From: a bacterium
GTDB taxonomy: Bacteria; UBA4055
Direction: 5' to 3'
Assembly: GCA_029559475.1 (NCBI GenBank)
Contig: JAKQBN010000022.1
Coordinates: 1-9,407, forward strand
DNA: 9,407 nt
Shown: positions 1 to 7,935 of the stretch, one piece after another
How positions within the stretch are numbered: the stretch's first letter is position 1
Layout of the letters: each line of letters starts with the position of its first letter
Notes under the pieces: generated by a model
Told to the model about the DNA's origin: nothing
Databases searched by the model: none
Seen by the model: only the letters and a program-made list of their open reading frames with translations
Made by a program: the position numbers and the translations under genes

Positions 1-913
1 AAGGCTTTCTTTTTTCTATTCCGTCTATTATGATCTCCGTTTTGATCCTGTCCGGATTATATACGGTTCCGGTCTGTCTTAAAGCTCTCTGGAGTATCAT
101 TTTTTTCATGAACGGTTCAAGTCTTTTGAACCTGCTGAAGCAAATGATTGCTATCCCTGGCGAGGTTCTTACGCAGCGTTTATAAACTTTATCGGCATTT
201 CCGTTTATGTAATCGAGAGCTTCTTTAGATGCCGCCGAGAAATTATTGAGCGAACCTGTAATGTTCCTGTTAAGCTCCTTTTCGATAACCGGGAACAGTA
301 TGTGCCTGATCCTGTTCCTCGAAAAGTCGGTCTTTTCATTCGTCGAATCTGTAAAGAATTTCAGTTTTTGTTTTTTTGAATATTCAAATATATCGCGTCT
401 GGAAAAATCCAATAGCGGCCTTAGAAAACCGTCCCTGACTTTCTTTATGCCTGACGATCCTTCCAGTCCGGCGCCTCTCATTATATTAAAGAAAACCGTC
501 TCTGCGTTATCGTCGGCGTGATGCCCCTGTACGATATAATCGAACTTTTTGAGCATCAGACTGTAGTTATCATATCTTAACATTCTTGCTGCAGTTTCAG
601 TAGTAAGCCCGGCAGATCCGGCACAGCCGGTCACATCCAGCTCAATGATTATAAGTTCGATCCCGTAATCCGCACATACGGATCTTATGAATTCTTCTTC
701 CGCTTCGGATTCTTTTCCTCTGAGGTTATGATTGAAATAAACTGCAGAAGGCTCTGAAATAAACTTTTTTCTGAAAAGTCTGACGAATATGTCCAGAAGC
801 GCTCCGGAATCTGCTCCGCCGCTGTACGATACGGCGAATTTAAAAGCGCCAGGCTTATTATTTAGCTTTAAAATAAAATCTCTAACATTATTGAAGATCA
901 CATCATCTTGCAA
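1..913 (-). CDS. tilS: tRNA(Ile)-lysidine synthase TilS, 3' end cut by window edge
   Basis: TilS attaches lysine to C34 of the CAU-anticodon tRNA-Ile in an ATP-dependent reaction, so that the tRNA reads AUA; it acts in the cytoplasm. About 304 residues are visible. The PP-loop SGGADS lies at residues 31-36, the NHNLRG block at 61-66, and the TilS signature HHADDNAET at 131-139, followed by RG at 146-147. LRPLL is at 164-168 and DSTN followed by SRNRIR at 189-203. The family usually has about 320-450 residues, so the C-terminal part may be missing beyond the edge. No in-frame ATG precedes the PP-loop. A TTG at 913 is chosen because GAGG lies 11 nt upstream and an in-frame TGA sits just before it; a GTG at 901 is the alternative. 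The TTG start lies inside the end of the upstream porU-like gene (11-nt overlap), suggesting translational coupling. Confidence 0.93.
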   Translation of the reverse strand, partial: MQDDVIFNNVRDFILKLNNKPGAFKFAVSYSGGADSGALLDIFVRLFRKKFISEPSAVYFNHNLRGKESEAEEEFIRSVCADYGIELIIIELDVTGCAGSAGLTTETAARMLRYDNYSLMLKKFDYIVQGHHADDNAETVFFNIMRGAGLEGSSGIKKVRDGFLRPLLDFSRRDIFEYSKKQKLKFFTDSTNEKTDFSRNRIRHILFPVIEKELNRNITGSLNNFSAASKEALDYINGNADKVYKRCVRTSPGIAIICFSRFKRLEPFMKKMILQRALRQTGTVYNPDRIKTEIIIDGIEKRKP

Positions 914-3900
914 AGATCAGTTTTCCTCTTTTTACGGCTTTTCCCGCTCCCTGGAATTTTGCTCTAAGTATATAAATATATACTCCGTTAGCGGGTTCAT
1001 CGCCGTCAGCGTCATGTCCGTCCCAGAAACACTGCTGATAGTTGGCTGACAGGTCGACGGGACAGTCGTCTATCACCTTGATCTTCCTGCCGTTTATCGT
1101 ATAGACCGTTATCGAATAAGATTCAAGATCGTTCTGCGAATCGACCGCGAATCCGAATGTCGTACCTTTTCCTTTCACAGGATTCGGATAATTAAGAAGA
1201 TTGCCTATCCTGTCTGAAGACCCCCCTTCAGATTCCGTCACTTCGAAAGTTTCTGATTTTTCGCTGTAGTTATTAAAATTATCCCATGCAGTTACTTTGA
1301 TATTGTGCATTCCGGTGGAAAGCTCAACCGCCTGATAAAATGTATGTCCTTTTTTGTAATTATCAGTATCGTAAATAAAATTCGGTGTCACATCGTTCCT
1401 GACGCCGTCTATCTCCATTATGATTTTATGCCCGATGCCGCCGGATGTATTGATCCCGTATTCGTCTGAGATCTCTGTATATATGACCGGATTGCTGCCT
1501 ACCGGATCGCCGGCTATGTAATTAAGGCTGTTGTACAGAATTCTTATTGATGGCGGAATGCTGTCGGTAATAGTGACCTGAGCGTCTCCCCTTATCGAAA
1601 CACTGTCTATGCAGCCTGTGAACTCTCCGCCGGAACCGTTGTAACCGTAAAAAAGTACTTTGCCCTTATTATCTCCGTAAGTAAGATCTTTAGGCAGAAT
1701 GAATCCGGCTGTCGATCTGCCGTCGGCGATTGTGGATTTTACCGAAAGAACGGCTTTTCCGGGAAGAACATATTTTAGGCTGTCATCATCTGCCGGATCC
1801 CATTTGATGCTGTTAAAATACGAGCGCGGGTTTTCGGAATCATAGATCGTAGTATTCATTATGCCGTTATCATCCAAAAGAGATGGTTCAAGAGATCTGT
1901 TCAGCTTGGAGTCGATCGAATCCGGAACGAGCGTGTATAATTCTACAGCCGACTCTGATTCAACGATAGTGGCGTCATTGAAGAAAGAAAGGGCCGGATC
2001 GCCTATCAGCATATAGCTCTGGCTGTTACCCGAATATGAAGGATGAAGGGTCTTTCCGTATTTCAAAGCCTTGCCGACAGTCAGCTTATTGACAGGATCC
2101 GTCATCGCTGCTTCGAATATTTTACCGGTCAGCCTTTCGTTATCACCAGAATAAACAGGACCCACGCTGTTAATTAGCCCCACGCTTCCCCTGTTCGCGC
2201 TTATCAGCATCTGCTCTGAAAGGGTTTTAAGCTCAGGATCGTTGAAGACACCAAAAGAACAGGTGGCCCCGATCATAAAAAAATAATTCTCATAGTTGTT
2301 TATGCCGGAAAATGCAGCAGGTGTGAACAGTTTTTCATGAGCGAGCTGCATTGGAGCGCCGTGACCGACGTAGCAGAATACGTTCACCCCGCTCTGGAGC
2401 TTTCTGACAAGATCTTCGAGAGCGGAAGGCTTAAGCCAGAGTCCGGTAGCCGCAGAGTACTCGAGAGGATATTCTGTGGAATACAGTTTGTCCGTATAAT
2501 AATACCGCGGTATAATGGAAGCTATGTAATTTTCCGTGTTCTTTATATGAACGGTCTCATACCAGCCGCTTGAAGGATTATCGCTGAAGAAATCCGGATT
2601 CCGTTCGTCATCGGCTACGAGAAGTACTTTTGAATTCTTCGTTCCTGTTGCGGGGCCGGTTATATGGGAAACGCATTTGGAAACCACATTATTAAGCTCT
2701 GTAGTATTGCTTACAGTAAAACGGCCGAGCGAAACATGCTGAGCCGGATCAGCAGTATACAGATTGGCATAGAAGTCGTCCGATCCCTGTCCGTAATTAT
2801 ACGGGTTCGTCGGGTCAGCCGGGTAGATATAGTTTTTTTCAGGTATGCCGGTCTCATTTTTTATATAGCAGTTTCCGTCGCCCGCAAGAAGGATATATTC
2901 CGTTCCCCAGTTTTCATAAGCGTACCGGATAAAATTACGCGTGGCGGCCGGTTCCTGATATCCTCTTCCGAATTCGCTGTTTATTTCGTCCGTGCTAACT
3001 ATCTCTATCGAAGCAACGTCTTTTCCGGCGTTCGTATGAGCTTTTATGTAACCTGATTCGTCATTTTTAAAAAAATTATAAAAATCAGGAGGTGATATTA
3101 TTACCATATCAGCCTGAGCGTTCCTTGAATGCAGGCTCTTTTCTGTTGTGTTGTCGAACCGTTCGGCGGAAACAGGAGTTTTATATGCACCAGAGAAAAG
3201 AACGTATGTGTTAAACGGTTTCGCTGTGTTAATAATGCAGTTGTCAGCACTAAGAACGCTCTGTTTAACATTATAAGGATCCGTAATGTCGAAAAGGGTT
3301 CTTCCTGACGACCCTGCGAGATTGAACCTGTAGCCCGATCCCGGCGTGAGTTCCGCGCTGAAATATTCATCCGAACTTCCGGCTTCAACCGGCCCGTAAT
3401 ATACGACATCCCAGCCGTTGAAATATTTGCTTTTTCCCGTCTCGAGGTTGGTCATAGTGAGAGTGTTGGATGAACCGGGATTAAAATAAGAAGCGTTATA
3501 GCTTTTCTCGAAATTCTGGGAATAAGTAGTCGAATCCGTTGACGGATCACCGTTCACAGTATATTTTATGCGTAGGAGGTTGCTTGAAATGTCCTGCGCG
3601 TGCTGAACTTTTAATTTTACCGGATAAGCGGGATCGATATCTTTCATATTGAAATTAATTTCGTACTGCTGAAGCGGTCCGATCTCGGAATTATACCATC
3701 TGAAAGTATCCCCCGCATTTAAAAGCGTATTCCTTTTTTCTGCGAAAATGTGCCTGATAAAAGTACTGACTTCAGCATATGATCCTGAAGAAATGCTGAG
3801 TTCAGAACAGTCGCGTCCGTCAGTGCTGCTGCCGATTCCCGGATCGATCCAGTAGTAAGTCGATTCCGAGTATTCATTGAAATAATGAGATGCTGACGAA

Positions 3901-4838
3901 GTATCCCTCTGAGTCGTCTGCATAGCGTAGAATACGATGTGATCGTTATCTTCAAAAAAACCGTTCCCGTTAACATCGGTCACTTTTCTTGAAATTTCTA
4001 CCGCTCCGTGAATCGCAGAAACCTCAGGATTGTTGTCGATGTCCCTGCCCGCTCCAGAATAAATTTTGATCCTGCTGCACAGAACTGATGAAATGTCTAT
4101 GCCTGAATTTATCATATAAGCGCCGGTTATCCTGTATATCCCCTCGTCTTTTATCTTTAGTTTCAGCCATGATGTCTGGCGGTCGAGAAAGCACGGCGCA
4201 GTCGTTTTTGCGCTTTTTATTTTATTAGATACGGCGTAACCGTAATTTATTACTGCAGCCTGAAATATATTCTCAGGTTTTCTGCCGTTAACAGGACCGT
4301 TCTCAAAATTTCTTCCGAAGCTTACTCTGATCCCGATGTCCCGGGCAAGTTCCGCCGTTCCCCTTTTGAATACTAAAGGCCGGATCACCAGCATGTACAG
4401 GTTCATTCCTTCATTTCTTCCGAAGTGTTTTATCTCTGTGTGAGCAAGCTCCCGGTCTTCCCTGCCGGCCGGAATTTCGTAAACTTCGTTTATTATACCG
4501 TTCTCACCTTTTATGAATTTCGGAAAAGGTACAAGATCCGCAGCTTTGAAAGTCTCGATCCCGCGCAGACTCAATTCAAGCTTTGGGGAACTGTTCTCAG
4601 GAGCTGCGAAATAAAGAACTTTTTCGCTGTATTCTGTTGACGGCCATCTTCCGCCTTTCGAGTATTCGTCGGGGAAAATGAACCTTTTATATGTTCTCCC
4701 GCCTATGATCTCATTCTCAGAAATAATGCGGGAAAGATTTTCATTAACTGTAAGTCCTGAGCTTTCGGTTTTAACGGTGTGCGCAGCGAACGTTAACATA
4801 CAGAAAGTAAGTATAATAATGAATTGCACCTTGTTCAA
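903..4838 (-). CDS. porU: PorU-like C25 (gingipain-family) cysteine peptidase, probable type IX secretion sortase
   Basis: In Bacteroidota, PorU is the surface protease that removes C-terminal sorting signals from T9SS cargo and links it to lipopolysaccharide. This 1311-residue protein begins with a signal peptide (hydrophobic residues 5-19). A beta-rich N-terminal region extends to about residue 570. The C25 domain covers about 577-953, with LLAGDG at 650-655, DDFYANL at 687-693, the GHG catalytic His826, Cys860 in GATCSFG, and a closing GDPAL at 946-950. An Ig-like domain at about 1090-1200 carries the DEYGINT...IGH pattern (1125-1137) and AWDNFNN (1184-1190), which I associate with PorU. 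A FlgD/T9SS-type C-terminal domain with NYPNP and ANGVYIYIL ends the protein (about 1213-1311). The start is TTG, overlapping the uppS stop as TTGA, with a strong SD. It is somewhat longer than P. gingivalis PorU (about 1158 residues). A gingipain-like secreted cargo protease is the main alternative. Confidence 0.78.
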   Translation of the reverse strand: MNKVQFIIILTFCMLTFAAHTVKTESSGLTVNENLSRIISENEIIGGRTYKRFIFPDEYSKGGRWPSTEYSEKVLYFAAPENSSPKLELSLRGIETFKAADLVPFPKFIKGENGIINEVYEIPAGREDRELAHTEIKHFGRNEGMNLYMLVIRPLVFKRGTAELARDIGIRVSFGRNFENGPVNGRKPENIFQAAVINYGYAVSNKIKSAKTTAPCFLDRQTSWLKLKIKDEGIYRITGAYMINSGIDISSVLCSRIKIYSGAGRDIDNNPEVSAIHGAVEISRKVTDVNGNGFFEDNDHIVFYAMQTTQRDTSSASHYFNEYSESTYYWIDPGIGSSTDGRDCSELSISSGSYAEVSTFIRHIFAEKRNTLLNAGDTFRWYNSEIGPLQQYEINFNMKDIDPAYPVKLKVQHAQDISSNLLRIKYTVNGDPSTDSTTYSQNFEKSYNASYFNPGSSNTLTMTNLETGKSKYFNGWDVVYYGPVEAGSSDEYFSAELTPGSGYRFNLAGSSGRTLFDITDPYNVKQSVLSADNCIINTAKPFNTYVLFSGAYKTPVSAERFDNTTEKSLHSRNAQADMVIISPPDFYNFFKNDESGYIKAHTNAGKDVASIEIVSTDEINSEFGRGYQEPAATRNFIRYAYENWGTEYILLAGDGNCYIKNETGIPEKNYIYPADPTNPYNYGQGSDDFYANLYTADPAQHVSLGRFTVSNTTELNNVVSKCVSHITGPATGTKNSKVLLVADDERNPDFFSDNPSSGWYETVHIKNTENYIASIIPRYYYTDKLYSTEYPLEYSAATGLWLKPSALEDLVRKLQSGVNVFCYVGHGAPMQLAHEKLFTPAAFSGINNYENYFFMIGATCSFGVFNDPELKTLSEQMLISANRGSVGLINSVGPVYSGDNERLTGKIFEAAMTDPVNKLTVGKALKYGKTLHPSYSGNSQSYMLIGDPALSFFNDATIVESESAVELYTLVPDSIDSKLNRSLEPSLLDDNGIMNTTIYDSENPRSYFNSIKWDPADDDSLKYVLPGKAVLSVKSTIADGRSTAGFILPKDLTYGDNKGKVLFYGYNGSGGEFTGCIDSVSIRGDAQVTITDSIPPSIRILYNSLNYIAGDPVGSNPVIYTEISDEYGINTSGGIGHKIIMEIDGVRNDVTPNFIYDTDNYKKGHTFYQAVELSTGMHNIKVTAWDNFNNYSEKSETFEVTESEGGSSDRIGNLLNYPNPVKGKGTTFGFAVDSQNDLESYSITVYTINGRKIKVIDDCPVDLSANYQQCFWDGHDADGDEPANGVYIYILRAKFQGAGKAVKRGKLIFAR
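925..930 (-). promoter_or_regulatory. Ribosome binding site of tilS
   Basis: The minus strand reads AAGAGG inside the last codons of the porU-like gene, 11 nt before the TTG at 913 and 23 nt before the alternative GTG at 901. The spacing favours the TTG start, although it is at the long end of the usual range. Confidence 0.45.
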
Positions 4839-5581
4839 TTATTTTCCCCTTTTATCTGTTCGGATGTTTTGCCGAATCTTCTTTCCCTCTTCTGATAATC
4901 GGCGACAGCGTTTAAAAAATCCTGTTTTCTGAAATCAGGCCAGAATTTGTCAGATATATAAAGTTCCGTGTACGCGCACTGCCATAGAAGGAAATTACTG
5001 ATCCTCATTTCACCGCCAGTGCGTATCATAAGCTCGGGATCGGGAATGTCGCCGGCATAAAGATGTTTCCTGAATTCTTTTTCCGTTACTTCATGTCTGC
5101 CTTCTTTAAGCAGCAGATTGACAGCCCTTACGATCTCTTCCCTGCCGGAATAACTTATAGCCAGCATTAGTGTCATCCCTGTATTTTTACCGGTTATGCT
5201 AATAACCGATTCCATAGATCTTTTTGCGTTCTCAGGAAGATCGCTAATTTCTCCGACAGGGATCACACGGACATTCTTTTTCATAAGAGAATCGATCTCG
5301 CCGGCTATGGTCTGAACTAGAAGCGACATCAGGCAGTTCACCTCGAATTCCGGACGGTTCCAGTTCTCTTTGGAGAAAACGTATAAAGTAAGATATTTAA
5401 CTCCGAGATCTACGGAAGTTTCTATAACGTCCCTTGCCGAATTAACCCCCTCGTTATGGCCGTTAACCCTGTCCATTCCGTGAATTTTCGCCCATCTTCC
5501 GTTACCGTCCATAATGACGGCTATGTGCGAGGGTATCCTGTCAGATCTTAATCCGCTTTCTGTAAAAATGTCCTTTTCCAT
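4835..5581 (-). CDS. uppS: Isoprenyl transferase (undecaprenyl diphosphate synthase, UppS)
   Basis: UppS condenses farnesyl diphosphate with isopentenyl diphosphates to make the C55 lipid carrier used in peptidoglycan and O-antigen assembly; it acts at the cytoplasm-membrane interface. All the cis-prenyltransferase motifs are visible: IAVIMDGNGRWAK with the catalytic Asp25, HNEGV (42-46), LYVFSKENW (66-74), ISYSGREE (142-149), and IRTGGEMRISNFLLWQ with WPDF (186-216). At 248 residues it has normal family length. I chose the ATG at 5581 over the GTG at 5584 because GAGAG on the minus strand lies 5 nt from the ATG but only 2 nt from the GTG. It is the first gene of the uppS - porU-like - tilS operon and lies 92 nt after the terminator of the preceding lipoprotein gene. 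Confidence 0.97.
   Translation of the reverse strand: MEKDIFTESGLRSDRIPSHIAVIMDGNGRWAKIHGMDRVNGHNEGVNSARDVIETSVDLGVKYLTLYVFSKENWNRPEFEVNCLMSLLVQTIAGEIDSLMKKNVRVIPVGEISDLPENAKRSMESVISITGKNTGMTLMLAISYSGREEIVRAVNLLLKEGRHEVTEKEFRKHLYAGDIPDPELMIRTGGEMRISNFLLWQCAYTELYISDKFWPDFRKQDFLNAVADYQKRERRFGKTSEQIKGENN
4846..4853 (-). promoter_or_regulatory. Ribosome binding site of the porU-like gene
   Basis: The minus strand reads AAAAGGGG seven nucleotides upstream of the TTG at 4838. This strong, well-spaced Shine-Dalgarno sequence inside the end of uppS supports the unusual TTG start and the 4-nt overlap. Confidence 0.7.
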
Positions 5582-5612
5582 CACAACTCTCTATTTTAGT
5601 AATAAACTATTT

Positions 5613-5640
5613 AATTTAACCAATCTTTGATGCCTTTCAA
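5613..5640 (-). promoter_or_regulatory. Possible sigma70-type promoter of the uppS operon
   Basis: On the minus strand TTGAAA (5640-5635, 5/6 matches to consensus) is followed after 16 nt by TAAATT (5618-5613, 4/6 matches). A promoter is expected in this short gap because a terminator lies immediately upstream. The region is very AT-rich, so other hexamers would also fit and the exact site is uncertain. Confidence 0.35.
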
Positions 5641-5673
5641 AATACATTTTACTTTGTATATTAAAAAATGTTT

Positions 5674-5704
5674 AAAAAAAAAGCAGGTCGTAATAACCTG
5701 CTTT
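5674..5704 (-). terminator. Rho-independent terminator of the TPR lipoprotein gene
   Basis: Stem AAGCAGGT (5681-5688) pairs perfectly with ACCTGCTT (5696-5703) around a 7-nt loop, and an outer A-T pair (5680/5704) can extend it. Read on the minus strand, the hairpin runs directly into nine T residues (5682-5674), giving the classic intrinsic terminator orientation. It lies 26 nt past the lipoprotein stop codon. On the plus strand it is not followed by a T-run, so it should act on leftward transcription only. Confidence 0.93.
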
Positions 5705-5729
5705 CAATGTTCTGCGCTTAATAATGAGT

Positions 5730-6800
5730 TTACTGATATTTTTTTGCGTCTTTAGCTCTACCTACTTTAACGAGCGCTATCTGGATGTAGTCTTTTACCT
5801 TTTCCTTGTAGTCTGCGGAAAAGGCTTCGTATTTAGGCTCAATAAGACTAACTATGTCCTGATACATTCCTTTTTCATTATAGAATACGGTCAGAAAATA
5901 TATGGTTTCTTCGTCATTCGGATTTATTTCGATGATCTTTTTAAAATTCTCTATGGCTTTTTCAGTCGATTTGTTTTTGCTGAACAGTACTCCCTGATTA
6001 AAAAGAATATCTGTATTAGAAGGATCTATCGCAACCAGCTTGTCATATAGAGGCATAGCTTTATCGAATTCGTTTTTGCCTTCATAATGTTTAGCAAGCT
6101 GTAAAAGGGCCTCTTTATTCTGAGGATCAAGCTCAAGAACCTTGTTCATCATTTCAACGGCCTTTTCGCTTTCAGCCTTTTCAGTATAAAGATTAAAAAG
6201 ATTAATGTAGGCTGATATCATATTATTATTGTCATCAGGCTGTTTTGCAAAAGAGATCGCCTGATTGAACATTTCGATCGCTTTGTCTCTGTTCTTCAGC
6301 TGAAGATAGATCGTAGCGATAATGTCTTTTGTAATAAAATCATCGCTTTTGAATTTGTCGGCCAGTTCGAGGTCGGTAAGCGCCGCGTTAAAAAGTTTCT
6401 CGGCCTGTTCAGCTTCAACTACTTCCGCGTTTATGAGTTTTACGGCTTTGTTGAATTTGTCATTTATACCTGAGCTTCTGAGTGTCGCAAAACCTTTCAT
6501 CGACATATTGTCTATGTTCTCTTTTTCATAAACAGGGTCAAGACCCTTTACTTTTGAAAAGCTGTCGTACATTTTCGCCCAGTTTTCCTGCTTGAAGTGT
6601 ATGTAGCCTTCGAGATATGCTGCTTCGACGTTATTGGGCTGAGCTTCCAGAACCAGAGCGAGTTCTTTCTGGGCTTTCTGTAGATCGTCCCTTCCCATAC
6701 TTATCTTGGCTTCTGTGAGATGCGGATTTGTGGGAGCGCAGCTCTGCAGAACGAAAGAGCTCAGAACTATGCTTATCAGTACTAAAACTATTTTTTTCAT
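5730..6800 (-). CDS. TPR-repeat lipoprotein, exact role unknown
   Basis: This 356-residue protein starts with a lipoprotein signal peptide: KK at 2-3, a hydrophobic stretch at 4-18, then the lipobox LQSC with Cys21 as the lipidated residue. The residue after Cys is Ala, so there is no Asp inner-membrane retention signal, and outer-membrane anchoring is inferred. The rest is almost all helical TPR repeats. Good units lie near 40-90, 171-190, 204-226 (ending LELDP), 231-260 (AIDP), 265-294 (EINP) and 299-320. Such proteins act as scaffolds for envelope complexes; no catalytic domain is seen. The ATG at 6800 has AAGGA 9 nt upstream. The gene has its own strong promoter and an intrinsic terminator, so it is probably monocistronic. 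A T9SS- or Bam-associated scaffold is possible but not shown. Confidence 0.85.
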   Translation of the reverse strand: MKKIVLVLISIVLSSFVLQSCAPTNPHLTEAKISMGRDDLQKAQKELALVLEAQPNNVEAAYLEGYIHFKQENWAKMYDSFSKVKGLDPVYEKENIDNMSMKGFATLRSSGINDKFNKAVKLINAEVVEAEQAEKLFNAALTDLELADKFKSDDFITKDIIATIYLQLKNRDKAIEMFNQAISFAKQPDDNNNMISAYINLFNLYTEKAESEKAVEMMNKVLELDPQNKEALLQLAKHYEGKNEFDKAMPLYDKLVAIDPSNTDILFNQGVLFSKNKSTEKAIENFKKIIEINPNDEETIYFLTVFYNEKGMYQDIVSLIEPKYEAFSADYKEKVKDYIQIALVKVGRAKDAKKYQ

Positions 6801-6838
6801 TTCCCTTCTTCCTTAAATTAGTTTAATTTTTCGGGGTC

Positions 6839-6867
6839 AATATAGTTTCAGATTAGGTTTTAGTCAA
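6839..6867 (-). promoter_or_regulatory. Sigma70-type promoter of the TPR lipoprotein gene
   Basis: On the minus strand TTGACT (6867-6862, 5/6) and TATATT (6844-6839, 5/6) are separated by exactly 17 nt. Transcription would start near 6832, leaving a leader of about 32 nt that contains the AAGGA ribosome binding site. This is the best-formed promoter in the window. Confidence 0.65.
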
Positions 6868-6879
6868 GGAAAATTACTG

Positions 6880-6909
6880 TTTACAATTTCTTATTAAAAC
6901 CGTTATATT
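6880..6909 (+). promoter_or_regulatory. Sigma70-type promoter of rluD
   Basis: TTTACA (6880-6885, 5/6) and TATATT (6904-6909, 5/6) are separated by 18 nt. Transcription would start around 6915, about 25 nt before the GTG start and upstream of the AGAAGG ribosome binding site (6929-6934). It diverges from the lipoprotein promoter with only about 12 nt between the two -35 elements. Confidence 0.5.
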
Positions 6910-6939
6910 TAAGCCGGTTCTAAAAAACAGAAGGCTGAT

Positions 6940-7935
6940 GTGGAGATAGATGAGTTTACAAATATAGACAAGATAGAAATGACCGTACCTTCAGTCAAGA
7001 CAAGACAGAGGATAGACATCTACATATCGTCTTTTCTTAAGAACGTGAGCAGGAATAAGATCCAGCAGCTTATTTCGGAAGGATTTATTACGGTAAATTC
7101 CGATAGTGTTAAATCGAACTATACTGTTTCTCCGGGGGATAAAATTCTCATCGATCTTCCCAGACCTAAAAAAAACGAAGTGCTGCCTGAAAAAATTGAG
7201 ATCGATTTCATTTATCAGGATGAGTATCTCGCCGTTATCAATAAGCAGGCCGGGCTTGTTGTTCATCCCACTTATTCGGCTCTCGACGGAACTCTAGTGA
7301 ACGCGCTTATGTACCATTTCGGTGAAGAACTTTCATCAGTGAACGGAGAGCTCCGCCCGGGTATCGTACACAGGCTCGACAAAGATACGACAGGTCTGAT
7401 GGTCGTAGCTAAGAACGATCTGGTCCACACTCCATTATCGGAGCAGTTCGCAGATAAGAGTGCAACTCGCGAATATATAGGTATTTGCATCGGCCGGCTT
7501 AAACCAGTCAGTGGAAGGATCGAAACCCTGCTTCAGAGATGGCAGAAAGACAGAAGAATAATCGTTGTTTCAAAATTCGAAGGAAAAAGAGCCGTGACGA
7601 ATTATGAAACAATCGAAGAGTTCAGAAAATTCTCGATAGTGAAATTTTCTCTTGAGACCGGGCGGACGCATCAGATCAGGGCGCACATGAAATACATCGG
7701 AAATCCGCTCTTCGGCGACAAAACTTACGGCGGAGACAATCTGAAGCTGATCAACCTGCCGAAAAATCAGTCGGCAAGGCTCAATTCGATGCTGGAACTT
7801 CTCGGCCGTCAGGCCCTTCATGCCAGAAGGCTGGAATTTTTTCATCCGATACTCAAGAAACGGATGGTATTCGAATGCGATATACCTGACGATATGAAAA
7901 AAATTATCGGACTTATCAGACAGTATGAGTATTGA
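6940..7935 (+). CDS. rluD: RluA/RluD-family ribosomal large subunit pseudouridine synthase
   Basis: This family converts specific uridines in 23S rRNA to pseudouridine; RluD proper acts on helix 69. The 331-residue protein has the standard layout. An S4 RNA-binding domain at about 20-75 includes the SRNKIQQLISEGFITVN pattern. The catalytic domain has HRLDKDTTGL (144-153) with nucleophile Asp147, and RTHQIRAHM at 242-250. An NKQAGLVVHP stretch (101-110) is also typical. The start is GTG at 6940, with AGAAGG at 6929-6934 giving 5-nt spacing. The ATG two bases earlier is out of frame and stops at once, and the first in-frame ATG codes residue 14. Assignment to RluD rather than RluA or RluC rests on the S4 domain and length, so the precise rRNA target is inferred. 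It is divergent from the lipoprotein gene. Confidence 0.93.
   Translation: MEIDEFTNIDKIEMTVPSVKTRQRIDIYISSFLKNVSRNKIQQLISEGFITVNSDSVKSNYTVSPGDKILIDLPRPKKNEVLPEKIEIDFIYQDEYLAVINKQAGLVVHPTYSALDGTLVNALMYHFGEELSSVNGELRPGIVHRLDKDTTGLMVVAKNDLVHTPLSEQFADKSATREYIGICIGRLKPVSGRIETLLQRWQKDRRIIVVSKFEGKRAVTNYETIEEFRKFSIVKFSLETGRTHQIRAHMKYIGNPLFGDKTYGGDNLKLINLPKNQSARLNSMLELLGRQALHARRLEFFHPILKKRMVFECDIPDDMKKIIGLIRQYEY

Noticed and set aside
1-913. Alternative identity as another PP-loop ATPase such as TtcA or an asparagine synthase-like protein
   Set aside because: HHADDNAET, LRPLL and DSTN...RNRIR in this order are TilS features, and the CxxC motifs of TtcA are absent.
2664-3056. Plus-strand open frame of 130 codons opposite the porU-like gene
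   Set aside because: It lies wholly antisense to a convincing coding frame, its product has no recognisable motif, and no ribosome binding site was noted.
3101-3409. Minus-strand open frame of 102 codons in another frame of the porU-like gene
   Set aside because: It lies within the porU-like coding frame, which reads through without a frameshift, and shows no domain.
5674-5704. Hairpin as a bidirectional terminator
   Set aside because: Only the minus-strand side carries a T-run; the plus-strand side is followed by mixed sequence.
5724-6050. Plus-strand open frame of 108 codons opposite the TPR gene
   Set aside because: It is antisense to the TPR repeats. The Phe/Tyr-rich product is what reverse-reading Lys/Glu-rich helices gives.
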